Origin: Thysanoteuthis rhombus
Taxonomy: Eukaryota > Mollusca > Cephalopoda > Oegopsida > Thysanoteuthidae
DNA length: 64,000 nt
Reading direction: 5' to 3'
NCBI GenBank assembly: GCA_963457665.1
Contig: OY735219.1
Location: 35,199,977 to 35,263,976 of the forward strand
Part shown: piece after piece, positions 1-11,471 of the stretch
Layout: each line of letters opens with the position of its first letter
Position numbering within the stretch: position 1 is the first letter of the stretch
Made by a program: the position numbers and the translations under genes
Notes under the pieces: generated by a model
What the model saw: the letters and a program-made list of their open reading frames with translations, nothing else
What the model was told of the DNA's origin: nothing
Databases searched by the model: none

Positions 1-1313
1 TCATATCTGAATTTGAACTTATAATCTGTGAGCTAATGGTTGGTTGCTCTCACCACTAAGCAATGGACCCATCAATACAAATGTGATAAAAATCCAAAGA
101 TAAGTTCTTATCAGCAGTCATAGCATTCTTCTGTATAGATGTAAACATATCTTTTCAAATAACAGTATATAGCGAGAGCATTTTTGCAAATTTTTCAACA
201 TGAATATCTGAGAAAATTGATTTCACTGTCAACTTTAATGCATATTGATTTTCCCCCCAAATTGAAAAGTCAGGTCAGATACAGTATTTAGAGAAATCGT
301 TTTTTAATTCTTTACAACCGGGTTGAACTTGACCATCACTTCCCATCTGTCATAAAGGAGTACACCTTCAAATATTCTGTTACTTCCATTTGTTTCTTTT
401 ACTTACTCCTTTTTTTTGTTAAAAATATATTGGGCAATCCTACGTTTGATGAACAGGAAGATTCCAACTGCTAATGAAAATGACTATGAACACAGAAAGG
501 AAAAAAAAAATTGTTACACAAGGGGATATTCAAAGCAGTACCAATACAACTTTCGTATCAGCTTCTGTTTTCATTTTGTGAATTTTCCACACTCTTGTTC
601 ACTCAATGTTGAGAAACAGCACCCAGCTTTTGTGTGCCATTTTTAACATCATGTGAGTTTGGATGCGGAGCTTAACAATTTATAATCTGTATTTTATACA
701 ATTAATTATTTGTATAATTTCAGTCCCAAATTATCTAATTTTTGTCCTTTTCTGCATCTGTATTCTCTTTCAACAATGGTGGAAATTTTTGCTTTTACAA
801 AACAAAGGATTGCCAAATATCATTTAAGATTGAGATTTTTTTTTAATATCATATTAGTGGAATCTTAAACCAAAACCTCTGCTTTCAAGCATTTTAATAA
901 TGGTCAGCACAATCTATCCAAGAGTGTGCAAGCGCCTACGAGAGTGTGCAACCCTGCCCAAGGGTGTGCGACTCGCATACCAAAAATCAATCTTACAACC
1001 TGCCACTAAAAGTACACTCAATCTATTTTTTGGCTTGCTTTTTCAATATCCACACATTTTTGTTGCGTAAGAAGACACATATTAAAGAACATGTTTACTT
1101 TCCGTATTGTCAAATGTGATCCCTGCGGCATGCCAACAGCTAAGGTTTGTATAAAAGTACTTGCAGGGAAGCCCAGTATTGACAGAGATAAACAAACCTC
1201 AAACTTCACAACATTGGAGGGGAAATAATGCTTAACTGTACTCAGGAGTGAGTGTGGATCAGCCGAGTATGTGCAAAAAATTATTTGATTCTAGGCTATG
1301 CCAGGAATTCCTG

Positions 1314-1315
<2 letters not shown>
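1..1315. other. Unassigned upstream DNA
   Basis: Nothing is recognised as coding. The stretch is AT-rich with ordinary homopolymer runs. A 20-bp direct repeat of about three units (921-980) is listed separately. Confidence 0.4.
921..980. repeat. 20-bp short tandem repeat, about 3 units
   Basis: AGAGTGTGCA at 921, AGAGTGTGCA at 941 and AGGGTGTGCG at 961 are exactly 20 bases apart. The rest of the unit is C-rich and less conserved. Confidence 0.6.

Positions 1316-1375
<60 letters not shown>
1316..1375. repeat. (TA)n microsatellite
   Basis: About 60 bases of alternating TA with few interruptions. Tyr-Ile repeat reading frames across it are artefacts. Confidence 0.95.
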
Positions 1376-1379
<4 letters not shown>

Positions 1380-2559
1380 CTTCTCCGCCCATTTCCTTAC
1401 CAAAATATCAGGACCTTACATCAATCTCCAACAACACCCAGCCCCCCAAAAACATCCATCATGAAACAGCAGACCAGATAAGGATTGATCTGAACAAAGG
1501 GTCAAACATACACACACAGAAGGAAAGGGAAAAGAAGACAACACAAAAGAAAAACAAGAAAAATACCCCATGAAAATAAAACAAAAACATAGACAAAAGA
1601 CAAAATAACTAGATACGTATGAAAAGGGAGAAAAAAACAAAACAGTTGGACATGGATCACAATGGCGTGGAAGCTGATCAATAACAACAAGACTACAAAA
1701 GAACATTTTGGCCCACTAGAGACATTTCAGCTCATCACTCCAGTTACTGTTAAGACTTACTTAATCATTTATAAATCTATGATATCTTTTTAAAAGTGGG
1801 GGTCAAATTTAATTCAATATTGCATAGTACGCGAGTAAATAGAAAATGATAGCTTCTAACGGTGATGACACAAATTAGTTCCTTTTCTTTACTTTTCTAT
1901 ACTCAAGTATCGGGAAACGGATGCCAGCAATGTCAACCGTCTCGAAAAGTAACTATGGAAGAACAGAATTGACTAAAACCATTATATATTAGACACGGGA
2001 CTACACCATTTGCTATATCTATTTATACATCTATTTATATATTTATGTATGAATAAATAACAAAAATCATAAAATCATTTGTAGGAGATCTTATTTTGTC
2101 GGAGTTTTCCCAATAATTTTTTTAAGAATATTTCGCAGCAAATATTTTTATCTGAAAAAGATGGCTGGCCCCCGTCGAAATACATCGAATGACCCTCACG
2201 GAATAATAATCAAGAATTTTGAGATGTTTTTGTTTTTTTTTTTAACGGAAAAGTTTGCATAAGTTTTATTGAACGGTATGTTTCGTTCTTAAATCTGCAA
2301 ATAACTTTCGAAAACGTTATGTTGGAAACAGGAAAAGTAAGGTAGGGGATGTTTCAGCGCCCCATGGACTTCTGAAAAAACGTGACAGGTAGACAGAAAT
2401 TTGAAATCTATTAATTTCGACACACATTGAAATGCATCAAACTACACCCACTAAATAATGATTCAAAAATTGAGAAATAACATGTATCTCTTGAGTTTCC
2501 CTCTTCACCTTCCAATTGTCATTTTCATCAACATTCTGTTGGATCACTTTACATCAACA

Positions 2560-2561
<2 letters not shown>

Positions 2562-2631
<70 letters not shown>

Positions 2632-2632
2632 T
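2562..2632. repeat. Compound (CA)n-(TA)n microsatellite
   Basis: About 49 bases of CA repeat pass directly into about 20 bases of TA repeat. Confidence 0.95.
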
Positions 2633-2741
2633 TTAATAATACTAAATAAAAGAAATACCTCACCACATTTCTACATCTTTTTTTAAATATCACTTCTTCC
2701 ATTAAAATATTAAAATATAAATATGAATTGAAATATTACTC

Positions 2742-2745
<4 letters not shown>

Positions 2746-2819
<74 letters not shown>
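2746..2819. repeat. (TA)n microsatellite
   Basis: About 74 bases of pure TA alternation, able to form a cruciform. Confidence 0.95.
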
Positions 2820-2820
<1 letters not shown>

Positions 2821-4059
2821 GAATAATGGAAATTACTTGGTTCGCCGGTCGTAACGCAGTCAGCGATTTGAAGTGAGTGAGTGCTTTGAGAAGCATTCTG
2901 AGAGAGGTTGGTGAGAGACAGCTGAGAGTCAATGGATTATAAGTCAGACGCGGAGGAAAGAAGAAAGAAACAACACAAAGGTAGCTGGATGTTTTAAAAT
3001 GACTGTAACAGACGATCGATCCCGGAGCGAAATCATAAGAAAAATTCAATACGCAATAATTTTGAACAATGAAGAAAATGTACAACGTAATAGAACCAGG
3101 GAAAAAACTATTCATTTATTTACCGGAATAAATATTCTTACGGACATCTCAGCACATAATTTACATTGAAATACGTGTATGAAACATGAAAAAATTTGCG
3201 AAATTAAAAATCTAACTATTTAAAAATATATACTTTATGATTTATTCCAACGGAGTTGTTTTCTTCTCTTTTTACTCAAACATCAGAACCAAAATTGCAG
3301 GGTAGAGTGTAAAAAAAATGAAGACTTATACGTAAAAAAATTACTATGGTCACTTTAAGATCTTTTCTCCACAATTTTCAAAAATTCAATTAAAATTTTT
3401 CAAATTCATAACTAATAATTACAGAATGATTTAAATGAAGCTGCGTAATATTTTTCACTGAATGTTTTCATTTTTTTCATGAGTTTATACAGTTTTATAG
3501 CTTTTTAAAATTCCCCAATTGAATGACACGAGTTGAGTTTTTTGTTTCTTCATAACTTTTAATAGAATTCAAATGCAGGTGGTCCTTTTATCAAAACTTC
3601 GATTTACACCACTATTTCGGAAATAAGAGCGGGGGGAACGAAAATTAAGTAGTATTCAGCTATTTTGCAACGAGCTATAATAGAGGCAGTGCACACCCGA
3701 ATCTCCGGTACCTCTATAACCACCGATGATTCAACCTGACATACCAACCTTACAGTTTTGGGGGTTGGGGAACTCATGAAAAAAATGATCCAACATTAAT
3801 TGTAATTGCTCCTTCGCTTTACACCATTTCGGCTGACGAAAGGTTTTGCTAAAGGAACGCTCTACTTTCAGACAACAGGAGATACAGGTGTCATATAAAA
3901 AAATTACTTAAACGGCTTTCTCACCCAGGAGTAATAAAACTTGCTGATAAAAGCATCTCCTTCCCACTATTTGAAACCATGGATTCTTTTGCAGAAACTA
4001 ATTTGCTATTATTTTCTCTTAGATAATAGTTTCATAGAAATTAATTTTTTCACTGATAT

Positions 4060-4300
4060 TATTTTACCCTGTCTCCCGACCTTTAAAACGCCACCAGGTG
4101 GTCCAAAGTGATCATTGGAGCCCATGGTATAGAACCGTAGTGGATATATCAGGATGACAAAAGCGTCAGGGAAGAATCCCGGAAAAAAGAAAAGTTTGTG
4201 CCCCATGACAGAAATTCTCTCATAGGCCCTGGCCGCCACTTTCAGCTCTGACCAACATATAACATTCACAACAAAAGTTAACGAAAGGGCAGAGTTGCCG
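4060..4300. other. Unexplained GC-richer segment with a 112-codon minus frame
   Basis: This stretch is visibly richer in G and C than its surroundings and carries CCACCAGGTGG near 4091. The minus frame 4347-4009 is open for 112 codons, but its product matches no family I recognise. It may be an old repeat or regulatory DNA 1.2 kb upstream of candidate exon 1. Confidence 0.25.
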
Positions 4301-4611
4301 TATAATGGAATATGTTTTATGTCAGAAACATGCAAAATAATGGCCAATGGCCAAATTGTCTATAGAACATCGCAATAACTGCAGTTTCACCCCCGCCCAA
4401 GAATTCATTAATGGTGTATTATTGGAGATTTCTCGATTCTATATCATATTGAATTCTCTCTTCCTCTCTCAGATCACACCCATCAAGTTCAGTTAATTTT
4501 TATTTATCTATATATTTAGTTACAATCTAATCCTCGTGAAAAAAATACAAGGATTATTTGAATTTCCAAGATGATATTTTTTTCGGAGAGAAACTACTGA
4601 ACTCGTTCCAG

Positions 4612-5010
4612 TGGAAAAGTCTAATGTTTTAGGTGATACATTTTTATTAACAAAATTGTTATCTTTAATTGGAAGAGGACATTGTTCCAATTGATGGGTT
4701 GGAAATCATCAATAAAATTATCTTCAAGAGAAAGAGCCAATTGTTTTAATGGCTGGCAGGGAATGCTTTTATCAGCAACATTATTACCTTCAAATGGAAA
4801 GGTCCATTGAAAACATAGCAAATATTACACTGTCCACTGCTCGAGGAGTTAGTTCGATCATCATTAAAATATTCACTGGTATATTTGAATTTTCAAGGTG
4901 ATTTTTAAAGGAAATCACTGAACCTGTTTCAATGGAAGACACTATTGTTTCAAATAGTGGGTGATATTTCCCTCATAAAAAATTGTTACCTCGGAGTGGA
5001 AGAGTCCACA
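4612..5010. repeat. Degenerate tandem repeat, about 60-bp unit
   Basis: The theme (G)GAAGAG-CATTGTTT-AAT-GTGGG-GAT-TTTTATCA-CAA-ATTGTTA-CTTC recurs near 4615, 4672 and 4732, with a diverged copy near 4935. A similar single unit occurs far away near 24990. Open minus frames here simply read the repeat. Confidence 0.55.
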
Positions 5011-5059
5011 ATTTCAGACAAAGAAACGGAAAAATGGCCTTGTTCATATGAGTTCAATA

Positions 5060-5480
5060 TGTTTATTTATTCGTAAAATCTGTGATATCTAAGGATTTGG
5101 GTTTAAATACCCGATTGTTTCTTTGGTTATTTCCCTTGGTTACATTGTACTTCCCTCTCCATGCTTTTTGTACTTCCGTCTCCGTCATTACGGAGAGAGA
5201 AAGAAAAGTAACAAGAGACCTGAGATTCTGAGTCACATGCATTAATTTCTGACCCCCCCGGTCATTAAGCCCCTCCCTCCCTGGATTTGACAATTGTGGA
5301 TACTTGTCTCGGAACGTAAACACGACTTGCATACTATTTGATCTTAATTTTGGTTTTATTATTAATAATAATTCTAGGACCTTGAAGCTGTGATATCGAA
5401 TCGACGAAAATACTCATCGAGTGCCAGTGGCACATCAGAAAACAATAATTTATAAATAAATACAGACTGAGGAAGAAATT
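5060..5480 (+). promoter_or_regulatory. Possible SPPL2 promoter and 5' UTR
   Basis: This stretch just upstream of candidate exon 1 holds C-rich runs (5252-5258 and 5270-5283), an ETS-like core read on the minus strand (GACGGAAGT near 5172) and several CpGs (ATCGAATCGACG near 5395). No convincing TATA box is placed. The role is inferred from position and composition only. Confidence 0.25.
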
Positions 5481-5585
5481 ATGATGTCGGGTTCACATCT
5501 TTGTAGAACCCGACTGACTTTATTGTCGACATCATCTCTTTTGGGATTATGTTACATTTTTATATGGATCTCATCTTTTCAACAG
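5481..5585 (+). CDS. SPPL2: SPPL2 candidate exon 1: start codon and signal peptide
   Basis: An ATG at 5481 (A at -3, in-frame TAA at 5457) opens 35 codons that end in CAG followed by a GTTTGT donor. The same donor hexamer follows exon 10. The peptide has a short basic start (HLCRTR) and then a long hydrophobic run (LTLLSTSSLLGLCYIFIWIS), as expected of a signal peptide. It ends in phase 0, which is what exon 2 requires, since exon 2 has no start codon. It sits inside the CpG-rich zone of the window, as a promoter-proximal exon would. This is an inference: no transcript is available, and the 20-kb intron leaves room for another first exon. Confidence 0.55.
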
Positions 5586-6613
5586 GTTTGTAAAATTATT
5601 ATTACATTATTCGCCTCTTCCTACGGTTTAAAAAAACAACCATGTTGTAATCGACTGTCCTGACTCCGTAGTTCGTTGAACTAGACTCACAACGCAAAAA
5701 TTTACGACAAAAATTGTTATATATAAATGAAATGAAGATGATAATAGATAATTAATAGTATCAACTATCGTTATTTCACATATTGCATTTATTAGTCCAA
5801 AAAGGTATACAAGTTGTTTAAGCACACATCATAAATAAATTACACGGTATTAAAATTTTGAACATTTGTCTCTAAATTCCAACACCCGACCTCAAATGTT
5901 GGTTTTGTTTATTGAATAAGTTATTCATTACCATTTCAAAATTATTTACATCTAGTTGAGATCATTCCTGGTCAGACTTACAATACTGTTTGCTAAAATT
6001 GTTTTATATAATTCCGTTTACTTTATTACCGATTCAAAGTCACTGGCTAATTCAAAAAAAACAAATGTTATTCTTAGAATACAAAAAATAGTTTGATTAA
6101 AATAATGCAGGATTCTACTTAGATTTTTGCAAGATTTTGATTGAATTTTAATTCTTAAATATTCATGCTGCTGTCAAAATATTTTTTTTCAAGTAGACTG
6201 AAATTATAATCCCTCAACTTATTAGTGTCTGAGTGTGTGTATCTAATAATCTCCATTTGCACGCTCCTAATGTTAAACTAGTTTTTATTTTGACTTTTCT
6301 TTTCATATTAATTTTTCAGTTGGTTTCATCACCTCTGAAAATTTTGAGGAAAATACGTAATTGGGAAAATTAATAGAATGGATTGCTATACCTCATCTAA
6401 TTTAATTTTTGTAATAATTTATATAATAATTGTCGAACTCAATTTTAATTCAAGCAAAACTATCTTTTCTTCTCTTATTCATTTTTTGTGTTCCTGTAAA
6501 GATTTTCGCATTTAATTAATTGATGAATAGAAAGTAGAAAAAATGCGACTTAAGGAATTGCGGAAAGACTGACTACAATTTTGTGAATCAATCTGTTCAA
6601 ATAATTTGTTGTA

Positions 6614-6706
6614 TTTTCAATAAGATTTGGGGGTGGGGAACACGTTGGTCTGCCAGGGAGTTGCAGGATGGTGGGTCGCGTGCCCCCCCCCCCAACCTTA
6701 ATGAAA
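6614..6706. repeat. Imperfect inverted repeat with G-rich and C-rich arms
   Basis: The left arm (6614-6644, TTCAATAAGATTTGGGGGTG then GGGAACACG) pairs with the right arm (6679-6706, CGTG, a C run, AACCTTAATGAAA) around a 34-base loop. Weaker similarity continues outward on both sides. It may be a small foldback element. Confidence 0.6.
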
Positions 6707-6870
6707 GTGCAAAAAATTTCATTGGAATCGAAGAGGGAAGTAATATACATATGCTTAGAGTTCGAAGCCTCACTTTACGTATAACGGACGGAAAGTAACG
6801 GACCAGTTTACCGTTCAGTTAGATGGTGAATAGAACCCTTCTGCTAAAATCTTTAAAAAGTGATTTTTCT

Positions 6871-6895
6871 AAAAAAAAAAAAAAAAAAAAAAAAA
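6871..6895. repeat. Poly(A) run
   Basis: About 25 consecutive A. No recognisable retrocopy precedes it. Confidence 0.9.
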
Positions 6896-8398
6896 GGCTA
6901 ATAAACATCTGGAAGGTTTTAGGCTCTAATGAGTTAAAGGCACACAAATTTACTGGTGTGTAGCGAAATAATTTTTTCATCTTTTCGACCGATTTTGCAA
7001 ATCTAGTAATTGTTTGGAATAGTGAGATTAAACATTAGACTGCTATATTTAATGATTTTTAATGGTCAGATTTTTTCCATGAATTTTACGGAAAAATTAA
7101 AGTAAAAAAAAAACTTACTCTGACTATTTGAAACTGTATTTTATTAAATTCATCTTGAAAGGATTATGATGTAATCTTAGTGATACAGTTGAAATGAGAT
7201 TGATTTTTAGACCTACCTACTAGCCCTAACCTACCTACTAACTAACCCTAACTATATGCCGTATTATTGGTTAAATGGCTCTAAAATTAACATCGGTTTA
7301 ACGAAAATGTGATTAGATCATCGATTAAAACCTAGCCACTTTCAGCAATTCAAAGTAGCCATAGTGTCTCATCTTGTCCTGATTATCCCCCAGCTTAACA
7401 TCAGCATGTTTAATCTTACCTATTCCGAACAATTCCCCCTTTGTAAATCCTAATGGACGTAATTACCTTGGGGTTTTTTTTTTGTACTGGCCACATAGCA
7501 CCTCATATTCACTTCAAAAACCTAATTGGATTTTCTAAATTAGTTCTTAATATTTCTTGAACGAACTGAACGTTAAAAAAAGTGTTCCGAATTAGCGCCT
7601 GCCAAGCTGAAATGAAAGCTGATTATCACAAAAACAATTCGGATTCTTTCCCGCACGCGTGTTTCAATTGTACTTGATTTTGTTTGAACAGGATGTTTAT
7701 TTCATTTTAATAGACACAGTCTTCACTTATTTATTCAAGTAACGTCTATATCCTTCCTATGAGTATAATCTTCCACAACGTGACACGCCATATGACTTTT
7801 CGCTGAACGGTTTCGATTTTGTACTGTTGCTTTCAGTAATTGCAAATGAAGGGAAAAAGAATTTTTATTTCTATTTTGGAATTGAATTGAAAGAAAATAT
7901 TTGAAAGTAGATCGCACCTTTTACATACATCGCGCTTGACAGCATCTACAAGGCTGGTGGGGGAAAAAAAAGAAACTATTGGTTCAGGCATATTTAGTCT
8001 GAATCCCGGTTCAAAGGCATCAAGTCAAAATATCAGCAGTGTAGTACGGATGACTGCAAGCTACAATCACGTTTGGACGAAAGGCATCAATTGAAAGGCT
8101 AGCAGCAATTACGAATATTTTTACTGAATTTGTACAATTTAAGTGATTTAATTCAGTATTTTGTAAATTTGAATGAATGAACGTTTTATTGTTCTTTTCG
8201 TACTCTGGATTCGTACGAAATTTAAAATTAAAAGGTATGATTATGTCTTTAATAGTGGAATTTTAGTAAATTTGAAGGAATAAAAGGTTTTTGTTTAAAT
8301 TTATTTTCACATTAACATAATTTTTTGTTTAATGTTATTATTGATACATCTGCTTTTTAGCGCTTATTTATGACTTAATGATAAAGTAAGCAAGTTTG

Positions 8399-8421
8399 AT
8401 TTTTTTTTTTTTTTTTTTTTT
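8399..8421. repeat. Poly(T) run
   Basis: About 22 consecutive T. Confidence 0.9.
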
Positions 8422-8894
8422 GTAAATTTGAATGAGTTTAAGTTCTATAGCGATTTTATTTTTTTTATTCCGTGCGTTATATCAAAGGCAAACTAGAATA
8501 ATCAATAATCTATATTTTTCAAATCATATTTTTATAATAACATAAGTTAACGCGTTTCTTATTCGTTTTTTTTTTTATATGATTGAAATATCTGACTTGA
8601 TGCCTTTGTACTGACAACCATAATGTCAAGCGGCCGAAATCTGTATCTCGCTTATTTTTTGAGATGGTTCATGGATCTTTGTATTAACCTACAACTATAA
8701 CAGAATTGTCATTTGGTGTCCATCAAATGATGTTTGAACGGTAACAGACTTCCATAGTTGTGCAGGTCTCAGTAATTTGCATTTTTAAAATGTCGGTTAA
8801 ACAACCAAGTTTTTTACGTTTTCAGACTTGTACTGCTTCCAAAACGTATAATTGACATAAAGAATTGAAAATAAGTGATAATTGTCCTATCCTC

Positions 8895-9560
8895 CCACGA
8901 AACTTCATTACAATTCATTGAACTTCAGACGATATATCGACAGACTGGAGCGAATACGTAGAGAAAAAAAAAACGAATAAGCATCGCTCAGTCAAAATTA
9001 AATACCTGGCTCCACCATGAAATTTAATCATTTACTGAAAATATGACTAACCCACCCACAAAATTTAATTAGTATTCGTTAACTTTTGGAAATATCGTGT
9101 GGACAGACAATGTATAAAGTTTTAAAATAGAAAAAATTATCTCACAATTGAAAATGAATTCCTGGATCCACCCACCTCAAAATTTAGATACTCCTTTTTT
9201 ATCACCCCATACATTCCATAAAGTTTCATCTAAATTCATCGAGAAATACAGAAAGAGTATTAAAACCGGAAAATATCTCTCAATCAAAAATGAATTCCTG
9301 GATCTGCCTTAGAATATAGTTGCTTCTTTCTTATCCCATGAAATTTAATTCAAATTCATTGAGAACTTCTCGAGATGTAGTATATACTGAGGAGCAAATA
9401 GAGAAATGTATTAAAGCAGAAAAATATCTCTCAATCAAAAACAAGTCTTTGGATCTTCCTCAGATTTCAGTTCCTTCTTTCTGTGCTGTACCCATCCACA
9501 AAGTTGAGAACGTATGATGCAGATATTATATTGATAGATAGGAGCAAATATTAAAAAAAT
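8895..9560. repeat. Tandem repeat, unit about 136-155 bp, 4 to 5 diverged copies
   Basis: Each copy has a part like CATGAAATTTAATTCAAATT CATTGAGAA followed by GGAGCAAATA-GAGAAA, AAAATATCTCTCAATCAAAA and ATGAATTCCTGGATC. Anchors fall near 8989, 9144, 9281 and 9432. The 'CATGAAATTTCAT-AAATTC-TT' wording resembles a motif common in invertebrate repeats. Confidence 0.65.
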
Positions 9561-9769
9561 TTTCATTTTCTTTCTCCATACATTTCTGTATTCAGTCATG
9601 TCTGTCCACTCAATATCTCCAAAAGTTCTCAATGAAATTTTGCGGAAAGGTGGGCCGTGGAGTCTGGAAGAAGTGATTGAATTTTGGGATGGATCCAGGA
9701 AATTTTCAATATAGTGTGTGCTGATGTATGAAAACCTCTGTAACTCGTGAAGTACATCTGTAATAAGAA

Positions 9770-10130
9770 CTTTGTACACCATCTTAAAAATCAAACCTTT
9801 CCTATGGTCAGACCGTGGCACACTTTTAGTATGTCACCTGATACTACAAAGAAACTCTGAGTTGTTATGATTGAGGTAGGGGGTATCTTCTTAATGAAGC
9901 TAACCAATATGGCAGTCAATTAGGACGTCATCTTGAAAAATATACCTTTCAAGTGGTCAGACTGTGGTAGAATTTTAATGTTATGAGGCACGCTTAATGC
10001 TCCAAAAAACATTGAAAAAGCTTGTGTATAGTAAGTAATGAGCATTATAAGTACTTGGCAGCCATCTTGTACACCATTTTGAAAATTATACACATCAGAC
10101 CATGAAATGAAATGGTGACATCTTTGTTTT
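9770..10130. repeat. Tandem repeat, unit about 148 bp, about 3 copies
   Basis: CATCTT-AAAAAT-A-ACCTTTC followed by GGTCAGACCGTGG recurs near 9780, 9928 and 10076 (third copy degraded). The near-equal spacing of about 148 points to tandem duplication. Confidence 0.5.
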
Positions 10131-10421
10131 TGAAAGTATTTATATTGAAGATTCAAAAAAATCTTACTTCGTGTTTTCAATAAAAAGTTCTGTCAAGAGC
10201 TACATTCTGGCCTACCTGAATGGCTAAGTTGCTATGATTGCTTCCGAAATTAATTTATTTGGAAATAGATGGTTTAGCTTGTGATACGTAATAATTTGCT
10301 GAGGTACATTCTGCAGATACTACTTTTAATTTCTGGGAAAAGTATATTGAAATTATAAGAGCTGAATGTGAAAGAAACTGGCAACTTCATGTCAACAGTT
10401 TCTAAGAGATGATTGCCTTTT

Positions 10422-10429
<8 letters not shown>

Positions 10430-10499
<70 letters not shown>

Positions 10500-10529
10500 T
10501 ATATATATATATATAGATATATATATACA
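10430..10529. repeat. (TA)n microsatellite with GA interruptions
   Basis: About 100 bases of TA alternation with ATAGATAT interruptions near its 3' end. Confidence 0.95.
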
Positions 10530-10680
10530 CAATACAAATCAGTGATATGATATATAATACATTATCCAATGTGTGATGGGTTTATTTCATAAAGTGCTTG
10601 ATACATCAAGTCTATTTAGATCAAAGCCTACTTCATCGTATATATATCATATGTATTTATAATCATGTGAACTACATCCT

Positions 10681-10968
10681 ATGGGGCATTATGTATCATG
10701 CAGATATGATATAATTCTTGGTCAAACAGCACCAATAGTGTACAACAAATTCATGACTGGTAATTTTGAAGGAGTCTCCAATCAAGTTTCCACAGATGTA
10801 ATCCTGGAACATGTCTATAAGCTTTGCAAAGTTTCAGATGATTTAGATGGAATTACCTGTTGCAAAATTGTTCTTGAAAGCTGTTCTGTGCTAAACAATA
10901 CAGCACCCCCAAATGCACTTGTAACACAAAATGACATGTTTTTTGGCTCGTTTCTATGTAAATGAATG
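10681..10968 (+). other. Unrecognised 94-codon open frame
   Basis: A frame opening at ATG 10681 gives a 94-residue product of ordinary protein-like composition (RYDIILGQTAPIVYNKFMTG near the start, ILEHVYKLCKVSDDLDGIT in the middle, five cysteines). It lies within intron 1 in the sense orientation. I do not recognise a family. It could be chance, a transposon fragment or an alternative exon. Confidence 0.15.
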
Positions 10969-11079
10969 TCATCACTCATACAAGTCACAAGCAGAGTATG
11001 ACTGACTAAAACTACTTTAAAGAATTCATTTGTATTATCTGAAAATTTTTAATCCAAATATCTAGTTTGATTTACATGT

Positions 11080-11471
11080 AGGGTCATTCCATGTGTTGGT
11101 AGTTCAGTTTCTAGAAGCTTTGCAATACATTCTGCTTTATGCGTGTGCAAATTGAAATAAGCTCTAGAAATAAACCTTTAATGGAATATGTCTAGAGCAT
11201 AGGGTATCTACTGGAGCTTTGAGTTTTCAATATCTTAATTAGATTTTTGCTTCTGTAAAATAATGTATTGTATTAATTTACTATCATTGCAAAGTTTTAA
11301 ATTGAAAGAATTTTCACAAAAACAAACATCTAAAACAATTTTGCTAATTTATGTATATTACCCAGAATAATCATTTTGTTCCATTATATTCCAATACTGT
11401 TTTAAGGAAATTTCATTATTTTGCAAAAAAAAATGGAAAGAAAAAATCTGACCGTTGCGTGGAATTGTCCT
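11080..11471. mobile_element. Possible MITE with GGGTCATTCCA-type ends
   Basis: The left end AGGGTCATTCCATG (11080) pairs with the right end CGTGGAATTGTCCT (complement AGGACAATTCCACG, 11458-11471), giving inverted termini around about 390 AT-rich bases. No target duplication was placed. Confidence 0.4.

Noticed and set aside
1248-1573. Frames rich in Tyr-Ile or Ile-Tyr repeats
   Set aside because: They are translations of the (TA)n tract.
2744-3115. 123-codon minus frame
   Set aside because: A third of it is the (TA)n tract and the rest has no recognisable domain or exon structure.
4621-4821. Minus frame with repeated-looking residues
   Set aside because: It reads through the about 60-bp tandem repeat.
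6871-6895. Poly(A) tail of a processed retrocopy
   Set aside because: No upstream sequence resembles a gene, and A and T runs are common throughout the window.
7213-7253. Telomere-like CCCTAAC repeats
   Set aside because: Only two imperfect units amid CTACCTACTA wording, not a telomeric array.
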